Below the pieces are notes generated by a model. That model saw nothing but the letters and a program-made list of their open reading frames with translations, was not told where the DNA came from and made no database searches. Below, piece by piece: positions 1 through 10,566 of a DNA stretch of 64,000 bases. Source of the DNA: Perognathus longimembris pacificus (taxonomy: Eukaryota > Chordata > Mammalia > Rodentia > Heteromyidae). The stretch covers positions 72,045,798 to 72,109,797 of the forward strand of contig NC_063167.1 of the NCBI RefSeq assembly GCF_023159225.1, in the 5' to 3' direction. A program made the position numbers and the translations under genes. Within the stretch, counting starts at the first letter, position 1; each line of letters opens with the position of its first letter.

Positions 1-160
1 CTGTCTATCAGCTATCTACCTATCATCTGTCTACCTACCCATTATCTACCTATTATTTATCATCCATCTTCTATCATCTATCTACTTATCATCTGCCTAC
101 CTATTATCTATCATCTATTTCATCCATTAATCTATTGATCTATATTTCCATCCATCCACT
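1..160. repeat. Degenerate TCTA/CTAC-type tetranucleotide microsatellite
   Basis: The window opens inside an interrupted array built from TCTA, TCTACC and ATCTATC words. It is pyrimidine-rich and imperfect, so it is an old tetranucleotide repeat. Its left edge lies outside the window. Confidence 0.85.
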
Positions 161-369
161 GACTCCTAAATTGTATGGTACTTAAGAATGATGATCGTCT
201 TTGAATCTATGAAACTTCACATTATTATCTACATAGTAATTGACTGCTAGTTGTCTAGTGAAGACAGTGATAATGAGATTATCTGAAGGCTATGGGAGGA
301 GGTGGAACAATTAATGGGGAACAGCCTTATTTCTACCATTGGTAGTAGATGTCTCATAATGTTCCCACT

Positions 370-586
370 CCAGGGCTGGGAATGTAGCTTAGTGGTAGAG
401 TGCTTGCCTAGCATGCATGAAGCCCTGAGTTCTATTCCTCAGTACCACATAAACAGAAAAATCTGGAAGTGGCCCTGTGGCTCAAGTGGTAGAGTGCTAG
501 CCTTGAGCAAAAGAAGCTCAGGGACATTTCCCAGGCCCCGAGTTCAAGCCCCAGGATTGGCAAAAAAAAAAAAAAAAAAAAAAAAG
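370..586 (+). mobile_element. Family A dimeric SINE (ID + Geo)
   Basis: The left monomer resembles a tRNA-Ala-derived ID element, with an A-box-like TAGCTTAGTGGTAGAGTG and a B-box-like TTCTATTCC. The right monomer (Geo) has TGGCTCAAGTGGTAGAG and GAGTTCAAGCCCC and leads into a poly-A tail of more than 20. A 12-bp target-site duplication (AATGTTCCCACT, 358-369 and 587-598) brackets the element exactly, which marks L1-type retroposition. This architecture defines family A throughout the annotation. Confidence 0.93.
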
Positions 587-598
587 AATGTTCCCACT

Positions 599-1214
599 TT
601 CTACCTCTAGTTAAATGCTTTTGAGTGTTATCCTTGAAGCATCCTCTGGTCAGTTCTCTTTCTGTGGAGAGCCTGGGTTCTTCACATTAAGGGTTCCTCT
701 GTGAGGCTCTGCGAGGTTGAAAGGTTGTGTTCTGATAAGCTTTGTGAGCATGGACCAATTTTTGTCCCAATAAATGCAGGTCATAACAATCAAAGAATGG
801 TGGACTACCCATCTGGAACATTGTGTTAGTATTAGCCACATACCTGACAGACCATGGTGTGTGAGGGATGGTAAGATGGACTGTCTGTGTTCCCTCTGGA
901 GGCTTAGCTAATGGCAGAATGTACAGTGGGGCTGGGCCACAGGCATGACTCCTGGGTGGCGCCTCTGTGTAGCTCCCCCACAGTGCCTTCTCCTCACACT
1001 GTGTCCTTCACGGAGGCTGCATGTGGCAGAGTAGGTGATCATCACTTAGGGATAGAAGCATGCACTGGTACCCCAGGAACTTCATACATTGGTGGAGAAA
1101 AACCTCAGCCTCCTGGCATTATTGTTATTGTTATTATTATTATTTTAATCTCAGTGTTTATGTGGGAAAGAAAGGAGAACTGTTAGGTAGATAAAGATAA
1201 AGGGTGGCAGATAT
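599..1214. other. Spacer, no gene recognised
   Basis: No coding signature or repeat family was recognised, apart from a short TTA/TTG trinucleotide run at about 1117-1150. Reading frames here are short and lack protein-like composition. Confidence 0.5.
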
Positions 1215-1580
1215 AACACAAGGTAAATAACACATGGGCCATCATGGCACTTTCTGTTCCCACAGTGCCTCAGGCTCCTACTCAACCACTTCTTCCCATA
1301 ATGCCCTGGGGGCCTGCTCAATCAATGAGAAGAGCTGAGCTGGGTGGTGCTTGCACAAGCTGTGCAGCAATCAGCGCAAAGCCCAGGGGCCCCCAGGTCA
1401 TAATAACTACCCTTCAATGGGGCCATTGAACTTCTTTTTGGGGTTCTCTCTGTGGAAAGCCTCACTACTTTTCCTTTCATTGCTTTCCTTTGTCTGTCAC
1501 CTAAACTCACTCTATGTACTTTAAACACTTCTTTGCCTTTCATTCTTTAATGGGTAGAGAACAGAAACCCCATCCCTAGT
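1215..1580 (+). mobile_element. Probable old LTR, copy 1 of a two-copy repeat
   Basis: This stretch is similar to 56412-56790. Shared landmarks in the same order include CTCAGGCTCCT, CACTTCTTCC, CTGCTCAA, CAATCAGC, CAAAGCCCAGGG and a terminal TTCAATGGGTAGAGA-like word. The pyrimidine-rich 3' part followed by an ATTCTTTAATGGGTAGAG-type end resembles the R-U5 end of class I endogenous retrovirus LTRs. No internal viral sequence is seen. The family name and exact ends are uncertain. Confidence 0.5.
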
Positions 1581-3000
1581 GCCATGTGGATGACCACAGT
1601 ATTGCAGACCCTTTAATTCAGCACAGAGAAGGCACTCCACAAGTTTCTATTGCTTTTTACATCTGCCAATCACATTCTCTCAGGATCAGAACGGGGCTCT
1701 GAAGTTATTAATCCACCTCTCCAGTGGACCATTGCTCATTGTTTTAAGGGCCTCAGTGACTCCAACCCAACCAGCTTTCTATCTCTACTGAGCGAGCCAG
1801 AAACACAAAGACTAAAGAATTCTAAGATGTGCATTCCAGGGAGGAGATGCACAGAGAGCGAACTTGTTTTTAATAACAGCCTCAGAGTTATGAATTAAAG
1901 CATTAACAAACACCCTGTGGTCTCTTGGAATGTGACCGCCAAAAAAAAAAAAAAAAAGAGCCCATTGCCACAGGGGCAGGTCTGGGTTGGTTCAACAGCT
2001 TTCAAATGCCGGCTGGACTACAGGAAGGGTTTGTTGCATTAAGTAATTTATGGGGTGCTAAGAAGTTCCTTAAGCTAGTATTAAAAACATGCAAACCCCT
2101 CCCTGGTTAGACCTCTAGTAAGTCAGACTTCTAACTAAGCAGAACTGATAGGCCGCTCTTTTGAAGTTTAATGAGTTCTGTTGCACATGTGAGATGTGAT
2201 GGGCAGGGCTGGGTGGCGATTTACTGGTCATGAAACAGAATGATGAGATCCCTCCCTTGGAAAAAAAAAAAAAAAAGAAAATGTTGCCAAAAGACAGGTC
2301 CTGCCCTCCCCTCCCCCCCCAACCAGGCCTTCCTCTCCCACCAATCCCTTCCCCTTTCTTCTTCATGCATATGTTTTTGATTTCCTCAGCCCTCGTGCCT
2401 CTCAGCACTGGGATCGTTTCCATTCAGGCACACACAGAACACTACCAACTAATTAGCCTTGGATCCAGCCACAGGAAGTCAGGCTGCCAAATCCTCTTTC
2501 CCCCATAATTCCTCAACTTTCTCAGCCTGCCTCAGGCCTGCGGCCTTGCACTGGGCCTCTCTGTATAAGTTGCCAGTTCTAATTTTGCAATTTCCCTTCT
2601 CCTTATCAAATGTGGCCCTCGCCTGCCAGTGGGTGGAAGAGGAAGGCTTTGGAGTCAGTCTTCTCCCTGGAACTTTTTTTCCCTCTGGCTCCATCTCTAC
2701 TTTCTGATCATTATTGGAGGGTCTTGCTTGGATACAATTTCAGTGCTGACTTGTTAATCTGACCTTGGTTAAGGCTTTTTAAAAGGAGCGCATACAGCCA
2801 CAAAATCCAAGCATCTCCCAGCCCGCCCACCTCCCACCTCCACCGCCCAGGGGCCCTGCACCTTCACCTCTTCTCGAAGGTTAACACATTTCCCCACAAG
2901 CAGTAGGTGTCAACTCTTCCCTACGCTCTTTGACTGAGATGGAGAGGTGTTGAGCTAGCTCTGAGATTCAGGCAGGAGACACATAGTTGAGGCTTCTCAC
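1581..3000. other. Unmasked spacer with a possible regulatory block at 2430-2900
   Basis: Two A-runs (about 1940-1957 and 2261-2276) are the only low-complexity parts. The segment at about 2430-2900 has no repeat signature. It contains a nuclear-receptor half-site-like TGACCTTG (about 2761) and CpG-containing words that have not decayed. No exon structure was found. Regulatory function is a guess. Confidence 0.35.
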
Positions 3001-3090
3001 TGGGATTGTGGCTTAAGTGGTAGAGCACCAGCCTTGAGCAAGAAAGCTAAGGGACAGAGCCCAGACCTTGAATTTAAGTTCAAGTACCAG
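3001..3090 (+). mobile_element. Solo Geo monomer (SINE fragment)
   Basis: Only the right monomer shared by families A and B is present, with words GTGGCTTAAGTGGTAGAGCA and CCTTGAGCAAG. There is no ID or 7SL-like left part, so it is either 5'-truncated or a true monomer. Its tail has become an alternating purine-pyrimidine tract. Confidence 0.75.
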
Positions 3091-3123
3091 CGCATGCATG
3101 CGCATGCACGCGCACACACACAC
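3090..3123. repeat. Alternating purine-pyrimidine tract (Z-DNA prone)
   Basis: GCGCATGCATGCGCATGCAC and the following CGCACACACAC alternate purine and pyrimidine for more than 30 bases with several CpG steps. This composition can favour left-handed DNA. Confidence 0.7.
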
Positions 3124-3205
3124 TCTTAGCAAATAATTTTCTATTTTGGTGGCTCAGTTATGGCCTAGTTTTCTGCCTCTGCTTTCACTGAAGAATCTTC
3201 CTTTC

Positions 3206-3332
3206 AACTTTCTGTTGGTTAATTGGAGATGAGAGTCTCATGAACTTTCATGCTGGGGCTGGCTTGGAATGGCAATCCTTAGATCTCAGCCTCCTGAATA
3301 GCTAGAATGACAGGCGTGAGCCACAAGGCATT
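3206..3332 (-). mobile_element. Family B SINE, left-monomer fragment
   Basis: Read on the minus strand this is the 7SL/B1-like left monomer: a GCCT..GTCATTCTAGCTATTCAGG start and the internal CTCCAATTAACCAAC segment typical of family B. The right monomer is missing or unrecognisable, so the copy is old. Confidence 0.7.
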
Positions 3333-3739
3333 CTTGATTCATACCTTGCCGAGATTCCCAACACACCTCCGTGAAATGCCTTGAGCTTCATGGTGCACAG
3401 CTCCAGAGAAGCCAGTGGAAGGAATGGCCGTGGGGAGCACCATGGGGTTCAGATAGGCAGCAGGAAGCTGGACATCTCGAAGGGACCAAGAGGAATGGTG
3501 CTGCCAGCAACTCAAGTCAGCCAGCGGCCAGCTATCAGAGCCACCCTGGGGGAGGTATGGGGCCGGAAGGGCTCCTCAGCGGGAGCTGCAGCCCCGCCTA
3601 GCACTCACTGCATGGGAAGCATCAGTCATACCGCTAGGTGGCACCAAGCTCTTACTGAAGGAAGCGTGCTGAGGCCTCCAGGAGAACACGCACTTTTTGC
3701 AGAACCTTTTACAGCCCTTGGTGGGTTAAAACAAAACCA
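3333..3739. other. Spacer with CTCF-like motif, no gene recognised
   Basis: Two overlapping short frames cross this stretch, but neither has recognisable domains and both run into a SINE or stop early. The CTCF-like motif at 3631-3644 is listed separately. Confidence 0.45.
3631..3644 (+). promoter_or_regulatory. CTCF-like core motif, plus orientation
   Basis: CCGCTAGGTGGCAC fits the CTCF core (C-C-G/A-C-N-A/N-G-G-N-G-G-C-A/G) at nearly every position and includes the invariant GGTGGCA block. It lies outside any recognised SINE. Occupancy cannot be judged from sequence. Confidence 0.6.
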
Positions 3740-4006
3740 AAGCCAGGCCCTGCTGTCTCACCCTTGTAATCCTAGCTACTCAGGAGGCTGAGGTCTGACC
3801 ATCATGGTTCAAAGACAGCCTGGACCAAAAAAGAAAGAAAGAAAAGAAAAAAGTCTGTGAGGTTCTTATCTCTGGTTAACCATCAAAAAGCTGGAAATGG
3901 AGTTGTGGTCCACTTGTGGTACCGTGTCAACTTTGAGTGAAAAAGCTCAGAGACAGTGCTTAGGCCCTGAGTTCAAGATCCAGGAAGTAACTAAATAAAT
4001 AAATGT
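3740..4006 (+). mobile_element. Family B dimeric SINE (7SL/B1-like + Geo)
   Basis: The left monomer carries the 7SL/B1 signature CTTGTAATCCTAGCTACTCA followed by GGAGGCTGAG. It is interrupted by a GAAA-rich insertion near 3825-3850, then continues through the family-specific TCTGGTTAACCATC linker. The diverged Geo right monomer ends in an AAATAAATAAAT tail. Divergence indicates an old copy. Confidence 0.82.
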
Positions 4007-4883
4007 CATTGATGATTTCAATGCCAGAGCTGCTATGAAGGATTTTATTCCAAGTATTATTTTGTGTATGAAGGAGCTGGTAGATGAGAATCTGCTGCTG
4101 CAGCCTGCCTGTTTATAGCTGTCTCGGAGGGTTTGTCAACATCCCCCAAAACAGTGAGAATTCACTCAGTGCCACGCTTGCTCAGGGGGAACCAGTGTCT
4201 GACGTAACCTCACATTCTGAATCAGTCCCTTGCTGAAGGCCTGCAGAATCTTCCAGCCTCATCTGTCCCCCAGGTGCTGAGCTGTGGGGCTCTGCCCTGG
4301 CCACCATCCCCACTTCTGATTCCAAATTTGGATGACGCACCACGCCAGAGGCATGGGCTGGGCTTCCTCAGGGGACACCCAAAGGGTCAGGTCTCACAAC
4401 CCACAAGTGTTGGGGAATTGCTTCCCACAGGCAGAACTTGAACAAATTGGATACAGAGGGTGGGAGGGGAGCCAGAAGATGGATTCCCTGTCCACCTCCC
4501 CCTTTGATGGTCACATCCATGGCGGGCGTGCTTCACTGCACTGCAATGCTGAGCCAGCTCCGACGCCCCATCCGTGTGTCTTGGTAATACAACACTTTGA
4601 TTGTGCTCTCCCGTTTGTCCTGTCTCACTCCTCATCCTGGGATTGAGCCCCTCAATAAACCACTAACACTCAAATCTTACTACGGACGCTGATACCCAGA
4701 AAAACCCTCCCTTGGCTTCTTTCTTCCCCCACTCCTCCCTCTCCCCATCAAAGCTGGTGCTCTGCCATTTCTGCCACATCTCTGGCCCCACAATGCATTA
4801 TCTTTTCCAACTCATTCCTTTGTATGACAAAGGTTTTCATGGCTTTATTTCTGTCCAATACCAGGAAAAGAAGTCTGCCTGAT
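4007..4883. other. Spacer, no gene recognised; AATAAA within 4320-4720
   Basis: No protein-like frame or known repeat was identified. A segment ending CCTCAATAAACCACTAACAC (about 4650-4670) follows a pyrimidine-rich stretch and could be an LTR R-U5 end or a processed 3' end. I could not match it to a family. Confidence 0.35.
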
Positions 4884-5125
4884 GGGCACTGGTGGCTCAT
4901 ATCTGTCATCCTAGCTACTCAGAAGGCAGAGATCTGGGGATCAGGGTTTGAAGCCAGCCTGGGCAGGAAAGTCCATGAGACTCTTATCTCCAATTAACTA
5001 CCAGAAAACTAGAAGTAGTGCTGTGGCTCAAAGTGGTAGAGGACTAGCCTTGATTGGAAAAGCTCAGAGACAGTGCTCAGGCCCTAAATTCAAGCCCCAA
5101 AACTGACCAAAAAAAAAAAAAAAAG
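4884..5125 (+). mobile_element. Family B dimeric SINE
   Basis: The 7SL/B1-like left monomer (TCATCCTAGCTACTCAGAAG), the CTCCAATTAACTACCAG linker and the Geo right monomer (GTGGCTCAAAGTGGTAGAG, TTCAAGCCCC) appear in order and end in a 16-nt poly-A tail. Confidence 0.88.
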
Positions 5126-5192
5126 CAGTTGGCCTTTGGCTCACCTCCCTCCCTCCAGATCAACAACTTCCAAGTCAGATGAGCAATCACAC

Positions 5193-5227
5193 GGGGGGAG
5201 GGGGGCAGAAGGGGGTGGGGAGGGGGG
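5193..5227 (+). other. Potential G-quadruplex tract
   Basis: Five G-runs of four to six (starting near 5193, 5200, 5211, 5217 and 5222) are separated by one to five bases, satisfying the usual G4 sequence rule on the plus strand. No gene lies next to it. Confidence 0.65.
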
Positions 5228-5475
5228 CTGCTGGAGGCTAATGTGTCATACAGGGGAGAGGCACCCACGTGGACATGGGTCTAGATGAGCCCACATCAAA
5301 CTGAGGATGTGTGCCCCACAGTGAGAACTCAGATTCCGCCTTGTGGTTGGCAGGAACCAAAATACTTTTAGACAGGACACTGAGAAAATCAGAGCCACAT
5401 TCTGAAAATGGCACTTTGGCACTTTAGTCCAGTGTGACAACCTGGCTTTGTTTATTGCTTTCCTTGGAAGGGGTT

Positions 5476-5480
<5 letters not shown>

Positions 5481-5523
<43 letters not shown>

Positions 5524-5753
5524 TGCACATGTACTAGGGCTTGAACTCAGAGCCTGAGCACTGTCCCTTAGCTTTCTTGCTCAAGCATGGCACTCTACCA
5601 CTTGAGCCACAGCTCCACTTCTAGCTTTTTGGTGGTTAATTGGAGATGAAAGTCTCATGGACTCTTCTTCTCTGGCTGCCTTCAAACTTCAACTTTCAAA
5701 TCTCAGCCTCCCCAGAAACTAGGATTACGGGCCTGAACCACCGGTGCCTGGCT
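5481..5753 (-). mobile_element. Family B dimeric SINE with (CA)n tail
   Basis: On the minus strand the 7SL/B1-like left monomer ends near 5753 and Geo follows to about 5532. The tail has become a (CA)n array, read as TG at 5481-5520. An 11-bp target-site duplication GGGGTTTATAT (5470-5480 and 5754-5764) brackets SINE plus microsatellite, so the CA array belongs to the inserted tail. Confidence 0.9.
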
Positions 5754-5764
5754 GGGGTTTATAT

Positions 5765-6536
5765 TCTATTATGAATTAGGATGAAATTGGTGCATATTCA
5801 GTATTAGAATTCAGGAATCGTAGTGCGAGAGAAGGATGGAGAAGGAGGGCAGATGGAGAGAACTCAGCCACTGAAATCACATCAGAAGATGGCTCTACGC
5901 TGGGTTTCCATACTCCCTGAACCCACCATCCTGCCCTGTTCTCCAAAGGAAAACGGTCCCTGAAGCTCCCCCTGCCCCAGGTCCCGGCCTGTGGGTGACG
6001 GCTTTGTGTGGAGAGCATGAGAGCACCCACTTCCCCGCCTTTGCCGTGCGGGCAGGATGGGTCACATGTCAGCCACGTACCCACTTCTACTGGACCTGAC
6101 ATCAGCTTGCTAGAGGCTACAGCAGCTATTTTGCACTGACCTGGCCATCAGTAGGTTTGCACTTCTGGACCCCAGCTTCCTTTCCCATTGGAGAATTGCA
6201 CAGGTAGGCATGGAGGATTTCTTTTCTTGCTCGGTGCAGCTATATTCAGCTCTGGCTGAACCTTCTGCCAAAACCATCCTGATTTTTGCACTTGCTTTCC
6301 TCCTGTCCAATCTGGGGACTTCAAATAAGTGCAGAAGGGGGCCAGTCTGGGTTTGAAACATGTTGCTTTCATCTGGAGGAAACTTTGCTTCCTCAAAGAC
6401 AATATGGGCAGCCCTCGCCAACCCAAGACCCTGGGTTACCCTGGCCCTGGCCAAGGAAGATAAGCTGGCAATGCCGCCTGCAGGCAGAGCCCACACGCCA
6501 CTTAACCTGTTTCTAGAAAAAAAAATGGTTTTGTTT
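5765..6536. other. Spacer, no gene recognised
   Basis: Several overlapping frames exist on both strands, the longest about 168 codons on the minus strand and running into the neighbouring SINE. None shows a recognisable domain, and frames overlap on both strands as in GC-moderate noncoding DNA. Confidence 0.45.
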
Positions 6537-6745
6537 AGTACTGGGGTTTGAACGCAGGTCCTTGAGCTCTCCTTTGACCTTTCACTCCGTGATGGTGTTC
6601 TACCTTTTAACCACATCTTTACTTGTGGCTTTTTTGCTGGTTAATTGAAGAGTCTTTTCTGCCTGGGCTGGTTTGGAACTGAGAGCCTCAGATCTCAGCC
6701 TTCTGAGTAGCTAGGATTACAGAGGTGAGCCACAGGTGCCTGCCT
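6537..6745 (-). mobile_element. Family B dimeric SINE, diverged
   Basis: The minus strand gives the B1-like left monomer (TAATCCTAGCTACTCAGAAG), the TTAATTAACC-type linker and a diverged Geo right monomer ending in a short A-rich tail at 6525-6537. Mismatch density suggests an older insertion. Confidence 0.8.
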
Positions 6746-8659
6746 TACCAGAAAAAAAATATTTTTTAAGCCATAAATCTTCTCCTGTGTGCAAAGCAAG
6801 TGGTGTAAGCTGTACAACAGTCCCAGAGGCCCGTGCTTCTAGCTCATCTTGAGCTCAGATTGTGTTCAGAGCTGGTGTCAGGGAAATCTTTCCATGGAAA
6901 TTTCCAGGCATCCACTTGAGCCCTGTTACTCATTTCCCAGGTGCAACCCAATCCCAGGATTCACCTCCATGGCAGGTGCACGCACCTCCTTCACAGAGGG
7001 ACATGGGCCTTCTCCCAACCTGGGGACATGAGCAGATTCCTGAACCCATCAGACAAGAAGCCCTTTGTTGTCTGGGAGGTAGAAAGGGTGGAGGGTTGTA
7101 GGTTGTGTTCATAGGGTTGTGGATGTTCACCACAATTCTTTTGTCAGGTTCCATAATTGGAAAACATATCTTCTTTGTGTGCTTAGGGATCCTAAAAGCC
7201 CCAATATCCACACAAAAAAAAGACAAACACAAAGAAAAAGTAATGGCAGGAGAGTTTTCCTTTATACAACCCCCTTCCACCACCACCCCTTCCACTCCCA
7301 TGCTATTTCTTTCAGGGATAATATTAATTGGGGGAAAAAAAATCCAGGAACCAACTGTAGTTCTTGTTCCTGGGATCTCGGCTCTGCCTCTCAGCTCAGG
7401 CGGCCTTAGGGACCCTCATTCTCAGGCAGTCTCCTCTCCTTGTGTGTACACTTTCTGCAGAGAACTGTGGAAGGATTCCTTCTGAAAATAATCTTCCCTC
7501 TTCTCTTCCTCTCTTTCCCTTTGTCTCTCACTCTCCCAGGAAAGGGGAATTGATGAAACAGAAAAATGGTTTCCTTTGGATAAATATAGGATGGAGGAAG
7601 TACGAATTGTCTTCAATGTTTGTTCCAAATGAAAAATGAAGAAATTAAGACAAACCACAAAATGTTCAAGAAAGTAGCAGATGGTATATGCCTTGAGTTT
7701 TATAAAATAGAGTTTATAAAACAGCAAAATTGGCATGTAATTGTCTGAAATTTCAATCTAAGAATTTTCCTAAGGTCAAAATTAATACAGTGGTGTAAAA
7801 CTATTTTTACTAATATCTCTGTTCCCCAAGTATATTAAGCCGCCTTGGATACAAAGCTGGCAAAATACCAAGCAGGCTTGCATCCATGTGTTCCTCATTG
7901 TAATCCAGAAGACTCAATGGCATCTACCACACTGCCAATCTTAATTACTATGCAATGGAAATAACTAAATTGCTTAATCAGTTGTTGTTTCAAACTTCCA
8001 ACCTAACTACTCTTTAAGTCTCCTGGCACTGCAGAGTTAATCCTCTGAAGCGTTCAAATCAGCCTCATGGAGGAGTTCCTGAGCCATCGCGTAACAGCTA
8101 TCTCTCAGCTAACAACCTGGGAACATGGCAAAGCCGTTCTGATGCTCTAAAGTCTGAGAATATAAGACCCCTCCTCCCCTTGTCAACCCACATCAGCAGA
8201 AAGTAGCCAGACAAGATGGTGACGCCCCCTTCCCTCTTGATTCTGATGCTTTTCCAGAATCAGGAATGATAGAAAGTGACTTAAGCTAAGGCCTTCACAT
8301 CCCTGGTGACAGCCATATCTTAAAACTGTCCTTGTGGCCAACCCTCTGAGCCATCTCCCTCCCTCCCTCCTGAACCAATGCACCAGTGATTGTGGACAAG
8401 AGCCGGAGGCCAAGGCCATGTCTGATGCCCCTGGTGGACACGTGTGCTGTGGAGACCTTGAAATCCCTCAGTCAAAGTAACGTGGCTCACCTACCCTGCC
8501 TCCACCAGACTCCACTCCCATCTTACTGCCTAGTATTACAGGCACTGTAAGGGCTAACCTGAGAACCTGAGTGACTAAATATAAGTTTTAGTGTTAAAAT
8601 TATAACAGCTTCTAAACCCTGGTGATGACTCCATGCTAGAGGGCTGTACCCCCACCTGT
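6746..8659. other. Unmasked spacer with AT-rich candidate element at 7800-8010
   Basis: No exon or repeat family was recognised. A purine-rich patch lies near 7200-7240 and pyrimidine-rich patches near 7490-7540. The interval 7800-8010 is dense in homeodomain-like words (TTAATTA at 7941-7947, ATGCAAT at 7950-7956, TTAATCA at about 7974-7980). A TATA-like ATATAAGACC lies at about 8159. Confidence 0.4.
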
Positions 8660-9351
8660 GAGACTAGTTTGTTGTAGTTTGACATTTAAAAATATAGGGA
8701 GCCCTCGTTCCCCTCTCTACCTAGGTAGCAACCATGGTAACAGACAGTGAAAAAATGATCATAGCCATAGACTATAGAAATAACCATAATAATAGTAGAA
8801 AAGCATGGTAACTTGGGTTGGTTTACTTATGATTGAGTACTGGATTGTTTTAGCTCGCTCATGCTTGCTTAATGGTAATGGGAAAACATGGTAGCAATTG
8901 TTAAAATAAAGTTGGTACTAGGTCAGTCTGACTACAAAATTCTGCTTCTGTAAAAGGCTTGCTTAACCCATTTGTGACTTGCTCTACCCACTGTGTTAAC
9001 CCCCTGCATCAGTGCTACATGACCACCTGCTGTCAGTTCCTGATACCAAGGCCAGTTCCAGGTATCAAAGCCAAAATAGATAACTGGAAGAGTAGATAAC
9101 CAATAGAAATAGAGCAAGACTTGCTTGCTAAATGCCATCCAATCAAGTACCTGCCAAGTTGGAAATATCCTGCCCCTGTTGTAATCACAATAAAACACCC
9201 CGCCTATCTGAGGGTCTGGGCTCTCAATCCAGATCCACTGCGTCGGTGATGGTTGAGAGTCCAGGCTTAAGTTTGCAATAAAGACTCTCATGCATTTGCA
9301 TCAGAATCGGCTCCTTGGTGGTCTTTGGGGACTGGAAATCTAGGCATAACA
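8660..9351 (+). mobile_element. Solo LTR, gammaretrovirus-like (class I ERV)
   Basis: The layout matches a class I LTR: a U3 with CCAAT boxes (about 9100-9104 and 9139-9143), a TATA-like AATAAAAC (9189-9196), a polyadenylation signal AATAAA (9277-9282), then TTTGCATCAGAATCGG, a word very close to the R-U5 region of murine leukaemia-type viruses, and a CA end near 9351. No gag, pol or env sequence and no second LTR follow, so it looks like a recombined solo LTR. The 5' boundary (8650-8680) is approximate and I found no target-site duplication. Confidence 0.75.
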
Positions 9352-10147
9352 GGACCTTGTTATAAGGGGGGGGGTCCCATTTCCCCTTCAGCTGGGCCGA
9401 GAGGGACATGGCCGCCCCTCCCAGGCTCCACTCCTGAGTGAAGCTCGTGGGTCTGTTGAGTTTGCCCGTCCTGCTCATTTTCTTTCCTTACAAGAGGGCC
9501 TTTGGTCCAGTGCCAATTCTTAGCGGTTCTGCACTGAGTCAGGTGCTGGGGAGGACAAGGCTGCACCCTGCTTTCCACCTCTGCCTCTCTAGTTCTGCCT
9601 CACTCCCTCCTTGACAAGAAACGTTTGTGTCCCCTCTTGACTTTGTGACCATTTAGGCCAGGGAAAGGCAGCAGAAGTGAAACTCCAGACCATGTTGATA
9701 GGCCAAATGGAAGAAAAGTGGGGCGCCCCCACCCACCCTTGCCACCTTACCAGAATTTCTGGCCAGCAACCTGGACCAATGATTAATTGACTTTGTGCAT
9801 CCGCTGCCTCACACACATCAACCCTGTTTGTCTCTCCAGATGACGTTATTTAAAGCAGAAGAATCGCTCCTTGAGCCCAGTCATCCTGGAGCACCCCAAG
9901 TTAGTAAAGCCATCACTGTTTTCTGTCCCTACGTTTTGGGTAGTTGGCTACCTAAAATGGAGAAGACAAGCATGATATTAGACAATAGTACAAAAACATG
10001 AGGATGCGTGGTATGCTGGGAGATTAATACATGCTCCTCAGTTGAGGTCTTGATGGGAGGAGTTTCCAGCTTCAGAGAAGATGGGCTATCCTGGACAGAG
10101 GCAAGGGCACAGGTGCAAGCAGGTGAGAGCGAACCCATTATGGAGGG
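9352..10147. other. Spacer, no gene recognised
   Basis: A run of ten G lies at about 9366-9375 just beyond the LTR. The rest has no known repeat and no coding signature. No primer-binding site for a provirus is evident after the LTR. Confidence 0.45.
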
Positions 10148-10204
10148 AAGCAGATATGGAACCAACCCAGATGCCCCTCGGTTGATGAATGGGTCAAGAA
10201 AATG

Positions 10205-10246
10205 ATACACATACACACATGTGCACACACACATGTGTGCGTACAC

Positions 10247-10286
<40 letters not shown>
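10205..10286. repeat. (CA)n microsatellite inside L1
   Basis: An interrupted ACATGTGTGC/CACACA array ends in an uninterrupted CA run. It splits the ORF2 terminal segment of the surrounding L1. Confidence 0.9.
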
Positions 10287-10289
<3 letters not shown>

Positions 10290-10566
10290 GGAATTCTAGG
10301 CTTCCATCAGAAAGAATGGCATCACCCCAGTCATAAGGAAATGGAAAGACTTGGAAAAAATCATATTAAGTGAAGTGAGCCAGACCCAAAGAAATATAGG
10401 CTCCATGGTTTCCCTCATTTGTAATAATTAGTATATGTCTAGGGTAGTCCTAGCAGAGGTTCACAATAACCCAATAGCTGTGTATATATGATTACATAAA
10501 ATGATGCCAATCAAAATGACATCCACAATATGGAAACAAGAGGGTTTTCTTGGTGGTTGTTTTGCT

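Noticed and set aside
6110..6616. Minus-strand frame of 168 codons
   Set aside because: It starts inside a reverse SINE and has no domain. Chance openness is the simplest reading.
9352..9600. Proviral leader and gag after the LTR
   Set aside because: No primer-binding site, packaging-like region or gag frame follows the LTR end, so a provirus is not supported.
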